From NCBI GenBank assembly GCA_007124105.1, contig SLFT01000386.1, positions 1-11,505 on the forward strand: 11,505 nucleotides of DNA. Direction: 5' to 3'. A program made the position numbers and the translations under genes. This document shows positions 1-6,590 of this stretch, piece by piece. Numbering within the stretch: the stretch's first letter is position 1; every line of letters starts with the position of its first letter. Source of the DNA: Candidatus Hydrogenedentota bacterium (lineage in GTDB: Bacteria > Hydrogenedentota > Hydrogenedentia > Hydrogenedentales > CAITNO01). The notes under the pieces were generated by a model. It was not told the DNA's origin, made no database searches, and was given only the letters and a program-made list of their open reading frames with translations.

Positions 1-82
1 CTGGCAAGGCGTGTTCAATGTCGGGTTCCGCGTTGTTATCCCCTATGAAGACGGCGACGAGGTACTGCTCGCCAAAGAATAA
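1..82 (+). CDS. C-terminal end of a protein, possibly a formylglycine-generating-enzyme (SUMF1-type) domain; 5' truncated by window edge
   Basis: An open frame enters from the left edge (codons read from base 2) and stops at TAA 80-82, leaving 26 residues. The tail contains the string NVGFRVVIP. Domains of the SUMF1/formylglycine-generating-enzyme family (C-type-lectin-like fold) commonly end in a GFRVV or GFR-hydrophobic strand, so this is the best guess. The family oxidises a Cys of sulfatases to formylglycine, or serves as a non-catalytic ligand-binding domain. No catalytic residue lies in the visible fragment, so function cannot be confirmed. The remaining residues are acidic (YEDGDE) and end LLAKE. 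What could change the call is the sequence left of the window. Confidence 0.45.
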   Translation, partial: WQGVFNVGFRVVIPYEDGDEVLLAKE

Positions 83-91
83 ACATGACTA

Positions 92-118
92 GGCGGGTGA
101 AGCGAAGCGCAACCCACC
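92..118 (+). repeat. Imperfect GC-rich hairpin between genes (REP-like or weak terminator)
   Basis: Outer arms GGCGGGT (92-98) and ACCCACC (112-118) pair with one mismatch. Inside them GCG (102-104) and CGC (108-110) pair around an AAG loop. It begins 10 bp after the stop of the left-edge gene. No T-run follows, so it is not a standard intrinsic terminator. Elements of the form GGTGGGTT-GCGC-hairpin-ACCCACC are scattered through many bacterial genomes as short repetitive palindromes. Only one copy lies in this window, so repetitiveness is inference. Confidence 0.4.
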
Positions 119-155
119 GATTCCTCCTGTTGCTACGGTGAATTATATAACGGCG

Positions 156-161
156 TATAAT
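156..161 (+). promoter_or_regulatory. TATAAT -10-like box upstream of the clan CD-like gene
   Basis: A perfect TATAAT lies at 156-161, with only a weak candidate -35 (TTGCTA, 130-135) at a long 20-bp spacing. A start site near 168 would cut into the GAGGAG at 164-169. It would therefore suit the ATG at 228 better than the GTG at 177. This is weak evidence from one hexamer. Confidence 0.2.
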
Positions 162-176
162 GCGAGGAGAATAATC

Positions 177-923
177 GTGGACGGTAAGGCAACCACTGGC
201 GTCAGCCATGATGCAGGTCTGCGGTATATGTCCCGCAGGCGGGCGTTGGCGGTCACTTTCATGTTGGCGGCGCTGACCAATGCCCTTGTCTTTGCGTTTC
301 TGGGAGACACCCCTTTTGTTTTCGCTAGAACCACGCCCGGGCGCTCGGAACGCGCGGCCCTTGCCATTCGCGACAGGGAACACCCGTTTGTCCAGTGGGG
401 GTCGCGTCTTTTTACAGAACGGTACCTCAGCAAATACTATGCTGAATACTGGTATATTACCGAGACCCGTCGCGGCGCGGGCAAAGAGGCTTTCACCAAG
501 GCCTTGAAACACGCGCTTGACGCCTACCCCAACGTTGACCTGTACTTGCTGGCCCACACAAACGAGTACATTGACTGGGTGCGGTCCTTCCCAGAATCCA
601 GTCGGCGTCGTGTGCGCTTTGTGTATAACACAGGTTGTTTTAACGAGCCCCAGGGACCTGACTGGCTTGCGTTGGGCGCTGAAAGTTATATCGGTCATCC
701 CGGGCAGAGCGAATCGCCCTACTTCTACGTATTTCTTTTGCGATACTGGACACGGGGCGCCACCCTTGCGGAGGCGCTGGAAATCGGAAACCGACGCATG
801 GAAAGGATATTTCGGCAGTTGGAATTTGCATCGCCGAAACGCTTCAACGCCAAGGCGCTGATGCATGAGAGCGTGGCCTCCTGTGTGGGCAACGGGACGC
901 TGCGCCTGGAGGACATGCAATGA
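177..923 (+). CDS. Membrane-anchored protein with clan CD (caspase/CHAT-like) His-Cys dyad, putative cysteine peptidase
   Basis: I do not recognise a named family. In the 248-residue form starting at GTG 177, a hydrophobic segment (about residues 24-42, preceded by SRRR) looks like a signal anchor, placing the rest outside the membrane. The C-terminal half carries two strand-plus-residue motifs: DLYLLAHTN with His127 and RFVYNTGC with Cys154. The tail then reads GAESYIGHPGQSESP, followed by a helix TLAEALEIGNRRM. Clan CD proteases (caspase, gingipain, CHAT) have this order: hydrophobic strand then His, hydrophobic strand then Cys, a downstream GA-x-x-hydrophobic segment and an SLxEAL helix. 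Peptidase activity is inferred. The GTG start is chosen because GAGGAG (164-169) sits 7 nt upstream. ATG 228 (MSRRRALAV) is an alternative and gives a cleaner signal anchor. The stop overlaps the next start (ATGA), so the two genes are probably translated together. Confidence 0.6.
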   Translation: MDGKATTGVSHDAGLRYMSRRRALAVTFMLAALTNALVFAFLGDTPFVFARTTPGRSERAALAIRDREHPFVQWGSRLFTERYLSKYYAEYWYITETRRGAGKEAFTKALKHALDAYPNVDLYLLAHTNEYIDWVRSFPESSRRRVRFVYNTGCFNEPQGPDWLALGAESYIGHPGQSESPYFYVFLLRYWTRGATLAEALEIGNRRMERIFRQLEFASPKRFNAKALMHESVASCVGNGTLRLEDMQ

Positions 924-1246
924 TTCGGCGTTACGAACATTTTATTCTCGGACCACTGGCGCTGCTGTTTCAGGCGGCGCCCACCGCCTTTATATACCTC
1001 GCGCCCAATCTTTTTTACGGTGTTGATGCGTCACTGCCGGAACACCTTCTATGGATGATGTCCATGACAGGACTGGCCATTCTGTCATTATTGGGGATGA
1101 CCCTTTGTTACTTTGCGTCTTACCTATTGTTGACCCGCTCGCGGCGCTTGGTCGCGTTTCCAATGGTCGCGCTGTTTTGCGCGCCGGCGTTCCTGATCGC
1201 GGCGATCTATCTTACTGCAACGCTTATGTTCATGACGTGGATATGA
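920..1246 (+). CDS. Small integral membrane protein, three predicted transmembrane segments
   Basis: This is an unrecognised 108-residue protein. Its ATG (920) overlaps the TGA of the upstream gene in an ATGA arrangement, a common sign of translational coupling and of partners in one complex. Three long hydrophobic stretches are visible, about residues 8-30, 43-71 and 78-106. Short basic stretches precede the first and third (IRRYE and RSRR). There are no conserved catalytic-looking residues and almost no soluble part. Given its neighbour, it may anchor or partner the putative clan CD-like protein, but that is inference from position alone. It converges on the glycosidase gene with an 18-bp gap and no visible terminator. 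Confidence 0.65.
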   Translation: MIRRYEHFILGPLALLFQAAPTAFIYLAPNLFYGVDASLPEHLLWMMSMTGLAILSLLGMTLCYFASYLLLTRSRRLVAFPMVALFCAPAFLIAAIYLTATLMFMTWI

Positions 1247-1264
1247 TTCTTCCCGTTATCCCTG

Positions 1265-4200
1265 TCAAAGAGATGGGGACGACATATCGCGCGGTTCCAG
1301 CGTGAAAGCAAACTTCTGCCCGAAGGGCGTTCGATCCCTGGCGTCAAAAGACAGTACAACTTCGGTAATGGCCGTCAACGGTGTTTCAGCAAGGGGAAGT
1401 TCGAGTTGCAGTTGTTCAAAGCGGCGCAGCCGTTGCGGCAGCGGCGCGGCATTTTGCAGGTCTCCCGAGACGGTGATATATACGCCGCCGGGGGCGTCGC
1501 CCGCTTCAGCGGGCGGGACAAGCGCGGCCTCACCGAGATTGGTGAAGGTGATGCGGAGTTTCGCGGAGCCGTCGGCGGCCAGCGAGACGCTGTCGCCGGG
1601 AAGTACGCGCGTCCAGTTGCCGTCGCCCGATTGCACTTCCATATAGTCGAAGAAGGCGTCGAGATATTTGGGCGGGTTGCTGCCGCTCCACGGCGTGTTG
1701 CCCACGGCCAGGGGCGGGCAGTTTGTGGAATCCGTTCCGGTCGCTTCCGTTTTCAGGCCCGGGGTCTGTCCCGCCTCGATGGCGCTCCAGAAATCGTCTG
1801 CCAATGCGCTGTAAACGCCGGTCAGGCCGTTGGTGTGGGCGTCGCGGTCAAACACGAGCCACGTATCTACAGGCGGCGCGCCAGGGGCCTGCGTAAATTG
1901 CGGGCCCTGTTCACGGATAACCCGTGTGACCGGTCGGTCTGTGCCGTCCGGGTGAATAACACCGTAGTCGCTGTTCTCGTTGGTGCGGAACCCGCCGGGA
2001 TACCACCACCAGTAGATGCCGTCCGCGCCGCTCTTTTCAAGCATGCGATAGAAGTTCGCGTAATACGCGCCCTGAAACGCCAGACGCTCGTTGGTGTAAT
2101 CCATGTGCGCCATGTCCCACACATGCACACCCGCTTCAGCCCAGAGCACGGGCAGTTCCGGATTCGCCCAGCGCGCGTATTCATAGGTGAACCAACCGGG
2201 CTTGATCCGTTCCCAGTCGCCAATCCGACCGTAGCCCTCGGGCTGAAGGATGTCCACCGCGCCGGCGAGATAAGCGAAGTCATACAGGATGGCGTCCGTC
2301 ATCGTGTCCGTGGGATCGCCCGCCATGGACATGCGGAAACTCACCAGCGTATGCGGGTCAACGGTGCGCACCAGCCGCCGCGCTTCGGCGTATTTCTCGT
2401 ACAGCAGCGTATCCAGGAACCTGCGATAGGCGGCGATCATGCGGTTCCAGGGGCCGTCAGGGCCGATCTGGTGCGGCTCGAAATTCACCACGGCGCCGTC
2501 ATCGCCGCGCGGTACAGGGAAGTCCCAGTCCGCTTCGGCGTTTTCGAGGCTGCCGTAGCGTTCGATAATCCACGCCTCCCATTCGGGATTGAAGGGGTCC
2601 CGTTCCCAATGGCGGAACATGGGTTCCCAGGCAAGGTCGTAAGCGAATACCGTGTCGTTCTCGGGCAGGCGCAGGGTTTCAATCATCTCGCGCACATCCT
2701 CCCAGGGGAAGTCCATGGGCGTGCCCGGCCGCAGCGACAGGTTCGCTTTCATGCCGAGCGCGTCCATGCGCCGCAGGATATCAAGCAGGTTTTGCGCTTT
2801 CATACTCTCGTGGTAGAGAAAGATGCTCAACGAGTTACAGCCCATTGCGGCGCATCGTTCCAGGTCGCGTTGAATCACATTGGGATGATAGGCCGCGGCG
2901 CCCAGCCACTGCTCGAAATAGTGATACCACTCGATGGCGATGCCCGAGGACGGCATATAGTTGATGCCGTGGGGACGCCACCGTTCGCCGTCGCGCATGA
3001 ACCGGCCATCCTCAACCGTCACAAACGAGGGCTCGGGATTCGGACGCCAGCAATGAATCTCGTGGGTCGCCTGGTCCAACAGACGATCGCCCTGGAGCAG
3101 TTCCGCGCGCACCACAAACCCATCCGCGACCCACGTTTCCGGTTGCCAGCGCGTCTCGAACCGCGCCGGTTCCCCCGCCTGCGGAGAAATGATATCCAGC
3201 GCGTTGTCAGCAATTACATCGCCGTCATGGTTCAATACGCGCAACGAGAGTTTCAAGGGCACATCGTCGCTTGCATCGGTTGTCGCTATCTGCGCGCCCA
3301 GGACAACCGCCTGACCTTCGAGGTAGGTGTAACGGTCCGCGCCGGCGTCCAAAAAATACACTGGCGTTTTCATGCGCTTGATTGCGCCGCGCACGGCGAC
3401 GCGCCCCCCTTCCGACAAATACCAGGCGCTGTCTTCAATGCCAAAGGACGCCCATACACTGTTCTTGTATGCGCCGTCCGCGTTGACAATCATGACGGCG
3501 GGATAGCCGCGCAGGGCGCCGTCCGCCGCGCGCGCCTCAATTAACGGCAACCAGCGCCAGGGCCTGCCCTTGTCAAAACCGCTCGCTTCCGGACGGGGAT
3601 GAACGGCGCGAACGATCGCCGGAACGTCAAAGTCCATTGCGGGCAGCAAGGTTTGGTCCGCTGCCGCCGTAAAAGTCGTCACGTCCTCTGTAGCGTAAAA
3701 TTTGTACGTGGGCGAAATGGCGTCCAGCGCCGGCGCCGCCACATCCCCGAGAATCTCGCCCAGTTCCGCGTCCCGCGCAGCCGTGCCCACCTGCGCCACC
3801 TGAAAATGGTGATTCCCCTCCAGATGGCCCGTATGCGTATAGGCCAGCGTGAACGCAATCATGTCGGTGTTCGCCGGGTTCAGCGCACTGTCGCGCCGCC
3901 CCGAAACGCTCTCCCAGAACTTAAAGTCCTCGGGAACCAGCATGAAGCGCTGCCATTGCTCGGTAATGGGCACAACCGCTATCCACCGCGACCCGTCGCG
4001 TTCGCGCCACTCCACGGCAAGTTGGTTGGTGTTGGGACCGCCCCTGGCGGCGAAAACCGTAACGGTATGCCCTTCCGGCACGGGCGGTTCCGCAAACAGG
4101 CGACAGGCCGAGTCCCAGTTTTCAAATTCCGGCGCGGTCACATCCAGCGCGGCCGCCCCCGGCGCAAGCGCGTCCGGCGCTATGGTGTGTTGTGTTGGCG

Positions 4201-4684
4201 TGTCCATGCGCATGGCGCTGCGATGCCAGTCGTCAAGGGACTCCTGAGAAAAATCGAGGATAATGTTTGGCGGCGCGTCAAGGGCTGTTTGTTCACGAAA
4301 ACGCGCCTGCGTCTGCCATTCGTCGTTCATGAAGATAAGCCGTTCGCGCCACGCCGGTGTGTTAAGCGCCAACATGTTTCCGCCCTGCTTGAGGTATTCA
4401 TGCACCGGTTCAATGGAGCGCATGGGCAACCGCTTCGCATCGGGCAACGCCAGCAACGCAAATGCGTCTGCTGTCAGTGTTTCGCCGTCGCACAGCGCCG
4501 CGCCGTCAATCAGCGTAACGGCATATCCCGCGTCCGCCAAATCCTGGTGCAGCGCGGCAACCAGTTCCGCGTCCGCGCCCATGGCCTCATCCGCAAAAAG
4601 CGCCGCTGTCGGCATTTGCGCAACAGCACCAGCAGCAAGCATCACAATAATAGAGACAGACACCATGATTATTCCTTTTCTCAT
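1265..4684 (-). CDS. Large exported multidomain glycoside hydrolase, clan GH-A (GH42/GH5-like TIM barrel)
   Basis: This 1139-residue protein probably hydrolyses a glycan outside the cytoplasm; the substrate is unknown. Residues 1-23 look like a Sec signal peptide (MRKG, hydrophobic core, AVAQ). Residues 26-115 resemble a glutamine-amidotransferase/ThuA-like flavodoxin fold. About 138-300 looks like a beta-sandwich carbohydrate-binding region and 440-545 like an Ig-type domain. The TIM barrel spans about 555-925, opening GRFMRDGERWRPHGINY. Its likely acid/base is Glu687 (LAWEP) and its likely nucleophile Glu850 (VLWAEAG). The insert ERYGSLENAEADW resembles the RYG-L-N-W element of GH42 and related barrels. 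A beta-rich tail follows (about 940-1139). The start is ATG 4684, which gives a charged n-region. An in-frame ATG at 4666 has the better ribosome site (AAAAGGA) but would lose the RK. Long open frames on the opposite strand are shadows. Confidence 0.85.
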   Translation of the reverse strand: MRKGIIMVSVSIIVMLAAGAVAQMPTAALFADEAMGADAELVAALHQDLADAGYAVTLIDGAALCDGETLTADAFALLALPDAKRLPMRSIEPVHEYLKQGGNMLALNTPAWRERLIFMNDEWQTQARFREQTALDAPPNIILDFSQESLDDWHRSAMRMDTPTQHTIAPDALAPGAAALDVTAPEFENWDSACRLFAEPPVPEGHTVTVFAARGGPNTNQLAVEWRERDGSRWIAVVPITEQWQRFMLVPEDFKFWESVSGRRDSALNPANTDMIAFTLAYTHTGHLEGNHHFQVAQVGTAARDAELGEILGDVAAPALDAISPTYKFYATEDVTTFTAAADQTLLPAMDFDVPAIVRAVHPRPEASGFDKGRPWRWLPLIEARAADGALRGYPAVMIVNADGAYKNSVWASFGIEDSAWYLSEGGRVAVRGAIKRMKTPVYFLDAGADRYTYLEGQAVVLGAQIATTDASDDVPLKLSLRVLNHDGDVIADNALDIISPQAGEPARFETRWQPETWVADGFVVRAELLQGDRLLDQATHEIHCWRPNPEPSFVTVEDGRFMRDGERWRPHGINYMPSSGIAIEWYHYFEQWLGAAAYHPNVIQRDLERCAAMGCNSLSIFLYHESMKAQNLLDILRRMDALGMKANLSLRPGTPMDFPWEDVREMIETLRLPENDTVFAYDLAWEPMFRHWERDPFNPEWEAWIIERYGSLENAEADWDFPVPRGDDGAVVNFEPHQIGPDGPWNRMIAAYRRFLDTLLYEKYAEARRLVRTVDPHTLVSFRMSMAGDPTDTMTDAILYDFAYLAGAVDILQPEGYGRIGDWERIKPGWFTYEYARWANPELPVLWAEAGVHVWDMAHMDYTNERLAFQGAYYANFYRMLEKSGADGIYWWWYPGGFRTNENSDYGVIHPDGTDRPVTRVIREQGPQFTQAPGAPPVDTWLVFDRDAHTNGLTGVYSALADDFWSAIEAGQTPGLKTEATGTDSTNCPPLAVGNTPWSGSNPPKYLDAFFDYMEVQSGDGNWTRVLPGDSVSLAADGSAKLRITFTNLGEAALVPPAEAGDAPGGVYITVSGDLQNAAPLPQRLRRFEQLQLELPLAETPLTAITEVVLSFDARDRTPFGQKFAFTLEPRDMSSPSL

Positions 4685-4772
4685 CCATGTATATGGTCTC
4701 GCGAACCGGTGATACGGCCATTATTCAAGGGGCAGGAAGAAAACCGGTTCTGCCAGCAATAGCCATTGCCAT

Positions 4773-4802
4773 AGTGTAGCCTGTTAAGGTGTGGCGTGTA
4801 AA
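4773..4802 (-). promoter_or_regulatory. Sigma70-type promoter-like site for the glycoside hydrolase gene
   Basis: Reading leftward, TTTACA (4802-4797) and TACACT (4778-4773) are separated by 18 bp. Transcription would begin near 4766, leaving a leader of about 80 nt before ATG 4684. That leader holds a small inverted repeat (GCAAT 4756-4760 with ATTGC 4765-4769) and two copies of AACCGGT (4704-4710, 4742-4748). Each ACCGGT core is self-complementary. Confidence 0.4.
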
Positions 4803-5111
4803 GGAAATGTATGCGCCGCTCAGCCTTTTCCAAGGCATCTCGTCAAGGGCGCGACTGCCGCGCATATTATTATTTTTGGGCCAACATCCGATAATTTCAA
4901 ATCCATGCCGTCTGCTCTGCGTACGAAGCGAATCAAGATAAGCGCGCCTGTCATCCTATACGAAGAAGAGGCCCTGACAACTGTTTTCGCGCGTGATAGT
5001 GCAGCCGCACCGACAATCACCATACGAGACGTTCTTCGCATGATCAGCCGTATAGCGCCGGATTGTACTGCCATGCAAGCAAAAACAGGTGGCGTCCCTA
5101 TTATCGTAAGT
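4803..5111. other. Intergenic stretch with no convincing gene
   Basis: Open frames on both strands overlap here (about 110-120 codons each). They lack recognisable protein motifs, and neither has a ribosome site clearly better than chance. One rightward terminator-like hairpin can be seen: GCGCG (4849-4853) with CGCGC (4859-4863), followed by an AT-rich run ending TTTTT. No upstream rightward gene is evident for it to terminate. I see no repeat array, RNA gene or protein gene that I can support. Confidence 0.5.
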
Positions 5112-5141
5112 TTGATTTGAACCGAGCTGGTACAGTACACT
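5112..5141 (+). promoter_or_regulatory. Promoter-like site for tRNA-Thr, overlapping a near-palindrome
   Basis: TTGATT (5112-5117) and TACACT (5136-5141) are 18 bp apart. This puts a start near 5148 and leaves a leader of about 40 nt before the tRNA. The -10 box lies inside an imperfect palindrome, GGTACAGT-AC-ACTGTGCC (5129-5146), which could be an operator. Protein binding is inference. Confidence 0.35.
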
Positions 5142-5150
5142 GTGCCGCGG

Positions 5151-5175
5151 CGGGAAACGCTGGTTTTCCCGTTTT
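5151..5175 (+). terminator. Terminator-like hairpin between the promoter-like site and tRNA-Thr
   Basis: CGGGAAA (5151-5157) and TTTCCCG (5165-5171) form a 7-bp perfect stem with a 7-nt loop, followed at once by TTTT (5172-5175). It resembles a short intrinsic terminator, but it lies between the candidate promoter and the tRNA 5' end (5188). It may instead be a hairpin in the pre-tRNA leader, removed with it by RNase P. The short T-run makes strong termination doubtful. Confidence 0.35.
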
Positions 5176-5187
5176 CCAACCTATAAT

Positions 5188-5263
5188 GCCGGTGTAGCTC
5201 AGATGGTAGAGCAGCTGACTTGTAATCAGCAGGTCGGGGGTTCGATTCCCTTCGCCGGCTCCA
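5188..5263 (+). tRNA. tRNA-Thr (anticodon UGU), CCA encoded
   Basis: A complete 76-nt cloverleaf can be drawn. The acceptor stem is GCCGGTG (5188-5194) with CGCCGGC (5253-5259), including one G-U pair. The D stem is GCTC (5197-5200) with GAGC (5209-5212). The anticodon stem is GCTGA with TCAGC around the loop CTTGTAA (5219-5225), giving anticodon TGT (5221-5223), which reads ACA threonine codons. The T-loop is TTCGATT (5241-5247). Its stem GGGGG/CCCTT has two G-U pairs at the outer end, which is slightly weak. The discriminator is T5260 and CCA is genomically encoded (5261-5263). No copy of the 3' end is seen elsewhere in the window, so there is no sign of an integrated element here. Confidence 0.97.
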
Positions 5264-5455
5264 TTCTGAACCTGATAGTCATTGGGAAAAACCGGATGGT
5301 GCGCCCGCGCGGTTTGTCGGTTCCTCGTCTGGTAGTGTTTATCTGCGTGAAAGCTTTGTCATGGGACGAACAAGGACGAGAGTACCGGTCGGGGGAGGGT
5401 CAACATCCATAATCATCTTAATAGGGCGTTTAACACGAGAAGTCCTTTATTATTG

Positions 5456-5479
5456 TATACTGTGTACGCTTTAGCGTAC
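5456..5479 (+). promoter_or_regulatory. TATACT box followed by a perfect 7-bp inverted repeat (operator-like)
   Basis: TATACT (5456-5461) is followed after 2 bp by GTACGCT (5464-5470), TT, AGCGTAC (5473-5479), a perfect palindrome across the expected start site near 5468. A good -35 box at normal spacing is not evident, which would fit an activated or weak promoter. If real, it would drive the pseudouridine synthase gene with a leader of about 125 nt. A repressor site overlapping +1 is inference. Confidence 0.3.
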
Positions 5480-5565
5480 CGGGGCAACAGATAAGCCTAT
5501 GGCAATAATTGTATCCCGGCGCGTTAAAACGTGAACAACATACATAGCGCGTATTTCTTTTGGTT

Positions 5566-5580
5566 GCGGGCAACGCCCGC
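5566..5580 (+). promoter_or_regulatory. GC hairpin immediately upstream of the rluD-like ribosome binding site
   Basis: GCGGGC (5566-5571) and GCCCGC (5575-5580) pair perfectly around AAC. The ribosome site GGGAG (5584-5588) begins four bases later, and ATG is at 5592, so spacing from the ribosome site is tight. In mRNA the hairpin would sit next to the ribosome landing site and could affect initiation. This effect is inference. Confidence 0.3.
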
Positions 5581-5591
5581 GTTGGGAGCCT

Positions 5592-6581
5592 ATGCCGATA
5601 ATAGTCGAAACAACTGTTACGGAAGCGGAAAGCGGTTTACGGCTGGACGTGTTTCTTGCCGGCGCCGTTGAGGACGCAACCCGTTCTTTCCTTAAAAAAA
5701 TAATCAAGGACGGCGCCGTGACCCTTAACGGCATCCCTTGCGCCAAACCTGCGCGTGTAGTAGTCGCGGATGACCTTGTCCAGGCGACGTTGCCCGACCC
5801 GCCGCCAACGGAACCAATGCCGGAAGACCTGCCCCTGGACATCCTCTACGAGGATGCAGCGCTGGTGGTGGTGGACAAGGCGGCGGGCATGGTGGTGCAT
5901 CCGGCGCCGGGACACGATACGGGCACGCTGGTTAATGCGTTGCTGTATCACTGCCGCGGCTACATGCAGAGCGGCGGCGACCCGCGACGTCCGGGCATTG
6001 TGCATCGGCTCGACCGCGACACCTCGGGTGTGATGGTTGCCGCGAAAACGCCCTCCGCTTACGCGCATCTGGCGCGTCAGGCCGCCGAGCACGCCTTCGA
6101 CCGGCGCTATCTGGCGTTGGCCAGGGGAGAATTCAAGGAACAGTATGGATGCATCAACGCCGGGATGGGACGCAGTCTCAGCGACCCCTCGCGTATGGCG
6201 GTGACCGGCATCCGCGCGAAAGACGCCGTAACCCATTTCGAAACCCTCGAGCGCTTCGGCGTGGCCTGCCTGGTGGCGCTGCAACTCGAGACAGGACGCA
6301 CACACCAGATTCGTGTGCATCTTCGTTTCGCGGGGCACCCGGTGCTGGGCGACCCGGTCTATGGCGAGACGCGATATCAGAATTGGCCCCTGCGCCATGA
6401 AACGAAAGAGACGCTGAAAACACTCCGAGGACAGGCGCTTCATGCCGAACGGCTTGGTTTTGAACATCCCGAGACAGGCGAGCGCATGACATTTTCGTCG
6501 CCGCTCCCCGACGATTTCAGCGCCGCCCTGGACGCGCTGCGCGCTCATGCAGCGGAAGCAAACGAGGCAAAGAGCACGTAA
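5592..6581 (+). CDS. rluD: RluA/RluD-family ribosomal large-subunit pseudouridine synthase
   Basis: This 329-residue cytoplasmic enzyme isomerises specific uridines of RNA, most likely 23S rRNA, to pseudouridine. The N-terminus (about 15-65, GLRLDVFLAG then LNGIPCAKPARVVVADD) is an S4 RNA-binding domain. The catalytic domain (about 85-310) opens LDILYEDAALVVVDKAAGMVVHPAPG. It carries the RluA-family motif HRLDRDTSG at 138-146 with catalytic Asp141, followed by AFDRRYLALARG and QLETGRTHQIRVHL (about 231-244). Length and domain order match RluD/YtcQ-like members, although RluA, RluC and RluD subtypes cannot be separated securely by eye. The start ATG 5592 follows GGGAG at short spacing. It converges on the alpha/beta hydrolase gene with 9 bp between stops and no visible terminator. 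Confidence 0.93.
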   Translation: MPIIVETTVTEAESGLRLDVFLAGAVEDATRSFLKKIIKDGAVTLNGIPCAKPARVVVADDLVQATLPDPPPTEPMPEDLPLDILYEDAALVVVDKAAGMVVHPAPGHDTGTLVNALLYHCRGYMQSGGDPRRPGIVHRLDRDTSGVMVAAKTPSAYAHLARQAAEHAFDRRYLALARGEFKEQYGCINAGMGRSLSDPSRMAVTGIRAKDAVTHFETLERFGVACLVALQLETGRTHQIRVHLRFAGHPVLGDPVYGETRYQNWPLRHETKETLKTLRGQALHAERLGFEHPETGERMTFSSPLPDDFSAALDALRAHAAEANEAKST

Positions 6582-6590
6582 CCAAGACAG

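Larger units (their letters stand above)
5264..5591. other. Non-coding spacer between tRNA-Thr and the pseudouridine synthase gene
   Basis: I find no convincing protein gene here. A possible tRNA-distal hairpin pairs AAACCG (5289-5294) with CGGTTT (5310-5315), but it has no T-run. The right half is AT-rich and holds a TATACT box with a perfect inverted repeat, and a GC hairpin just before the next start codon; both are listed separately. A small RNA cannot be excluded. Confidence 0.5.

Noticed and set aside
36..920. A 294-codon open frame on the - strand opposite the clan CD-like gene
   Set aside because: It lacks domain features, whereas the + strand has a strong ribosome site, membrane anchor and a coupled downstream gene.
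1406..3544. A 712-codon open frame on the + strand opposite the glycoside hydrolase
   Set aside because: It shows no domain or motif and is rich in Arg, His and Val as expected from reading GC-rich codons backward. The opposite strand has clear signal peptide and catalytic motifs.
3599..4762. A 387-codon open frame on the + strand opposite the start of the glycoside hydrolase
   Set aside because: It is a shadow of the real gene: Arg-rich, without recognisable features, and running into the promoter region.
4791..5179. Two overlapping open frames of about 110-120 codons on opposite strands before the tRNA
   Set aside because: Neither has a recognisable motif or convincing start, and the - strand frame would cross the tRNA leader hairpin. 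They are kept only as unassigned intergenic DNA.
5182..5187. TATAAT directly before the tRNA-Thr gene, as its -10 box
   Set aside because: It abuts the tRNA 5' end, so a start at normal distance would fall inside the tRNA; no -35 box is at proper spacing.
5188..5263. tRNA-Thr as an integration site for a mobile element
   Set aside because: No direct repeat of the tRNA 3' end, integrase or other mobile gene is visible in the window.
5637..6548. A 303-codon open frame on the - strand inside the pseudouridine synthase gene
   Set aside because: The + strand frame contains the HRLDRDTSG motif and S4 domain, so this is antisense noise.
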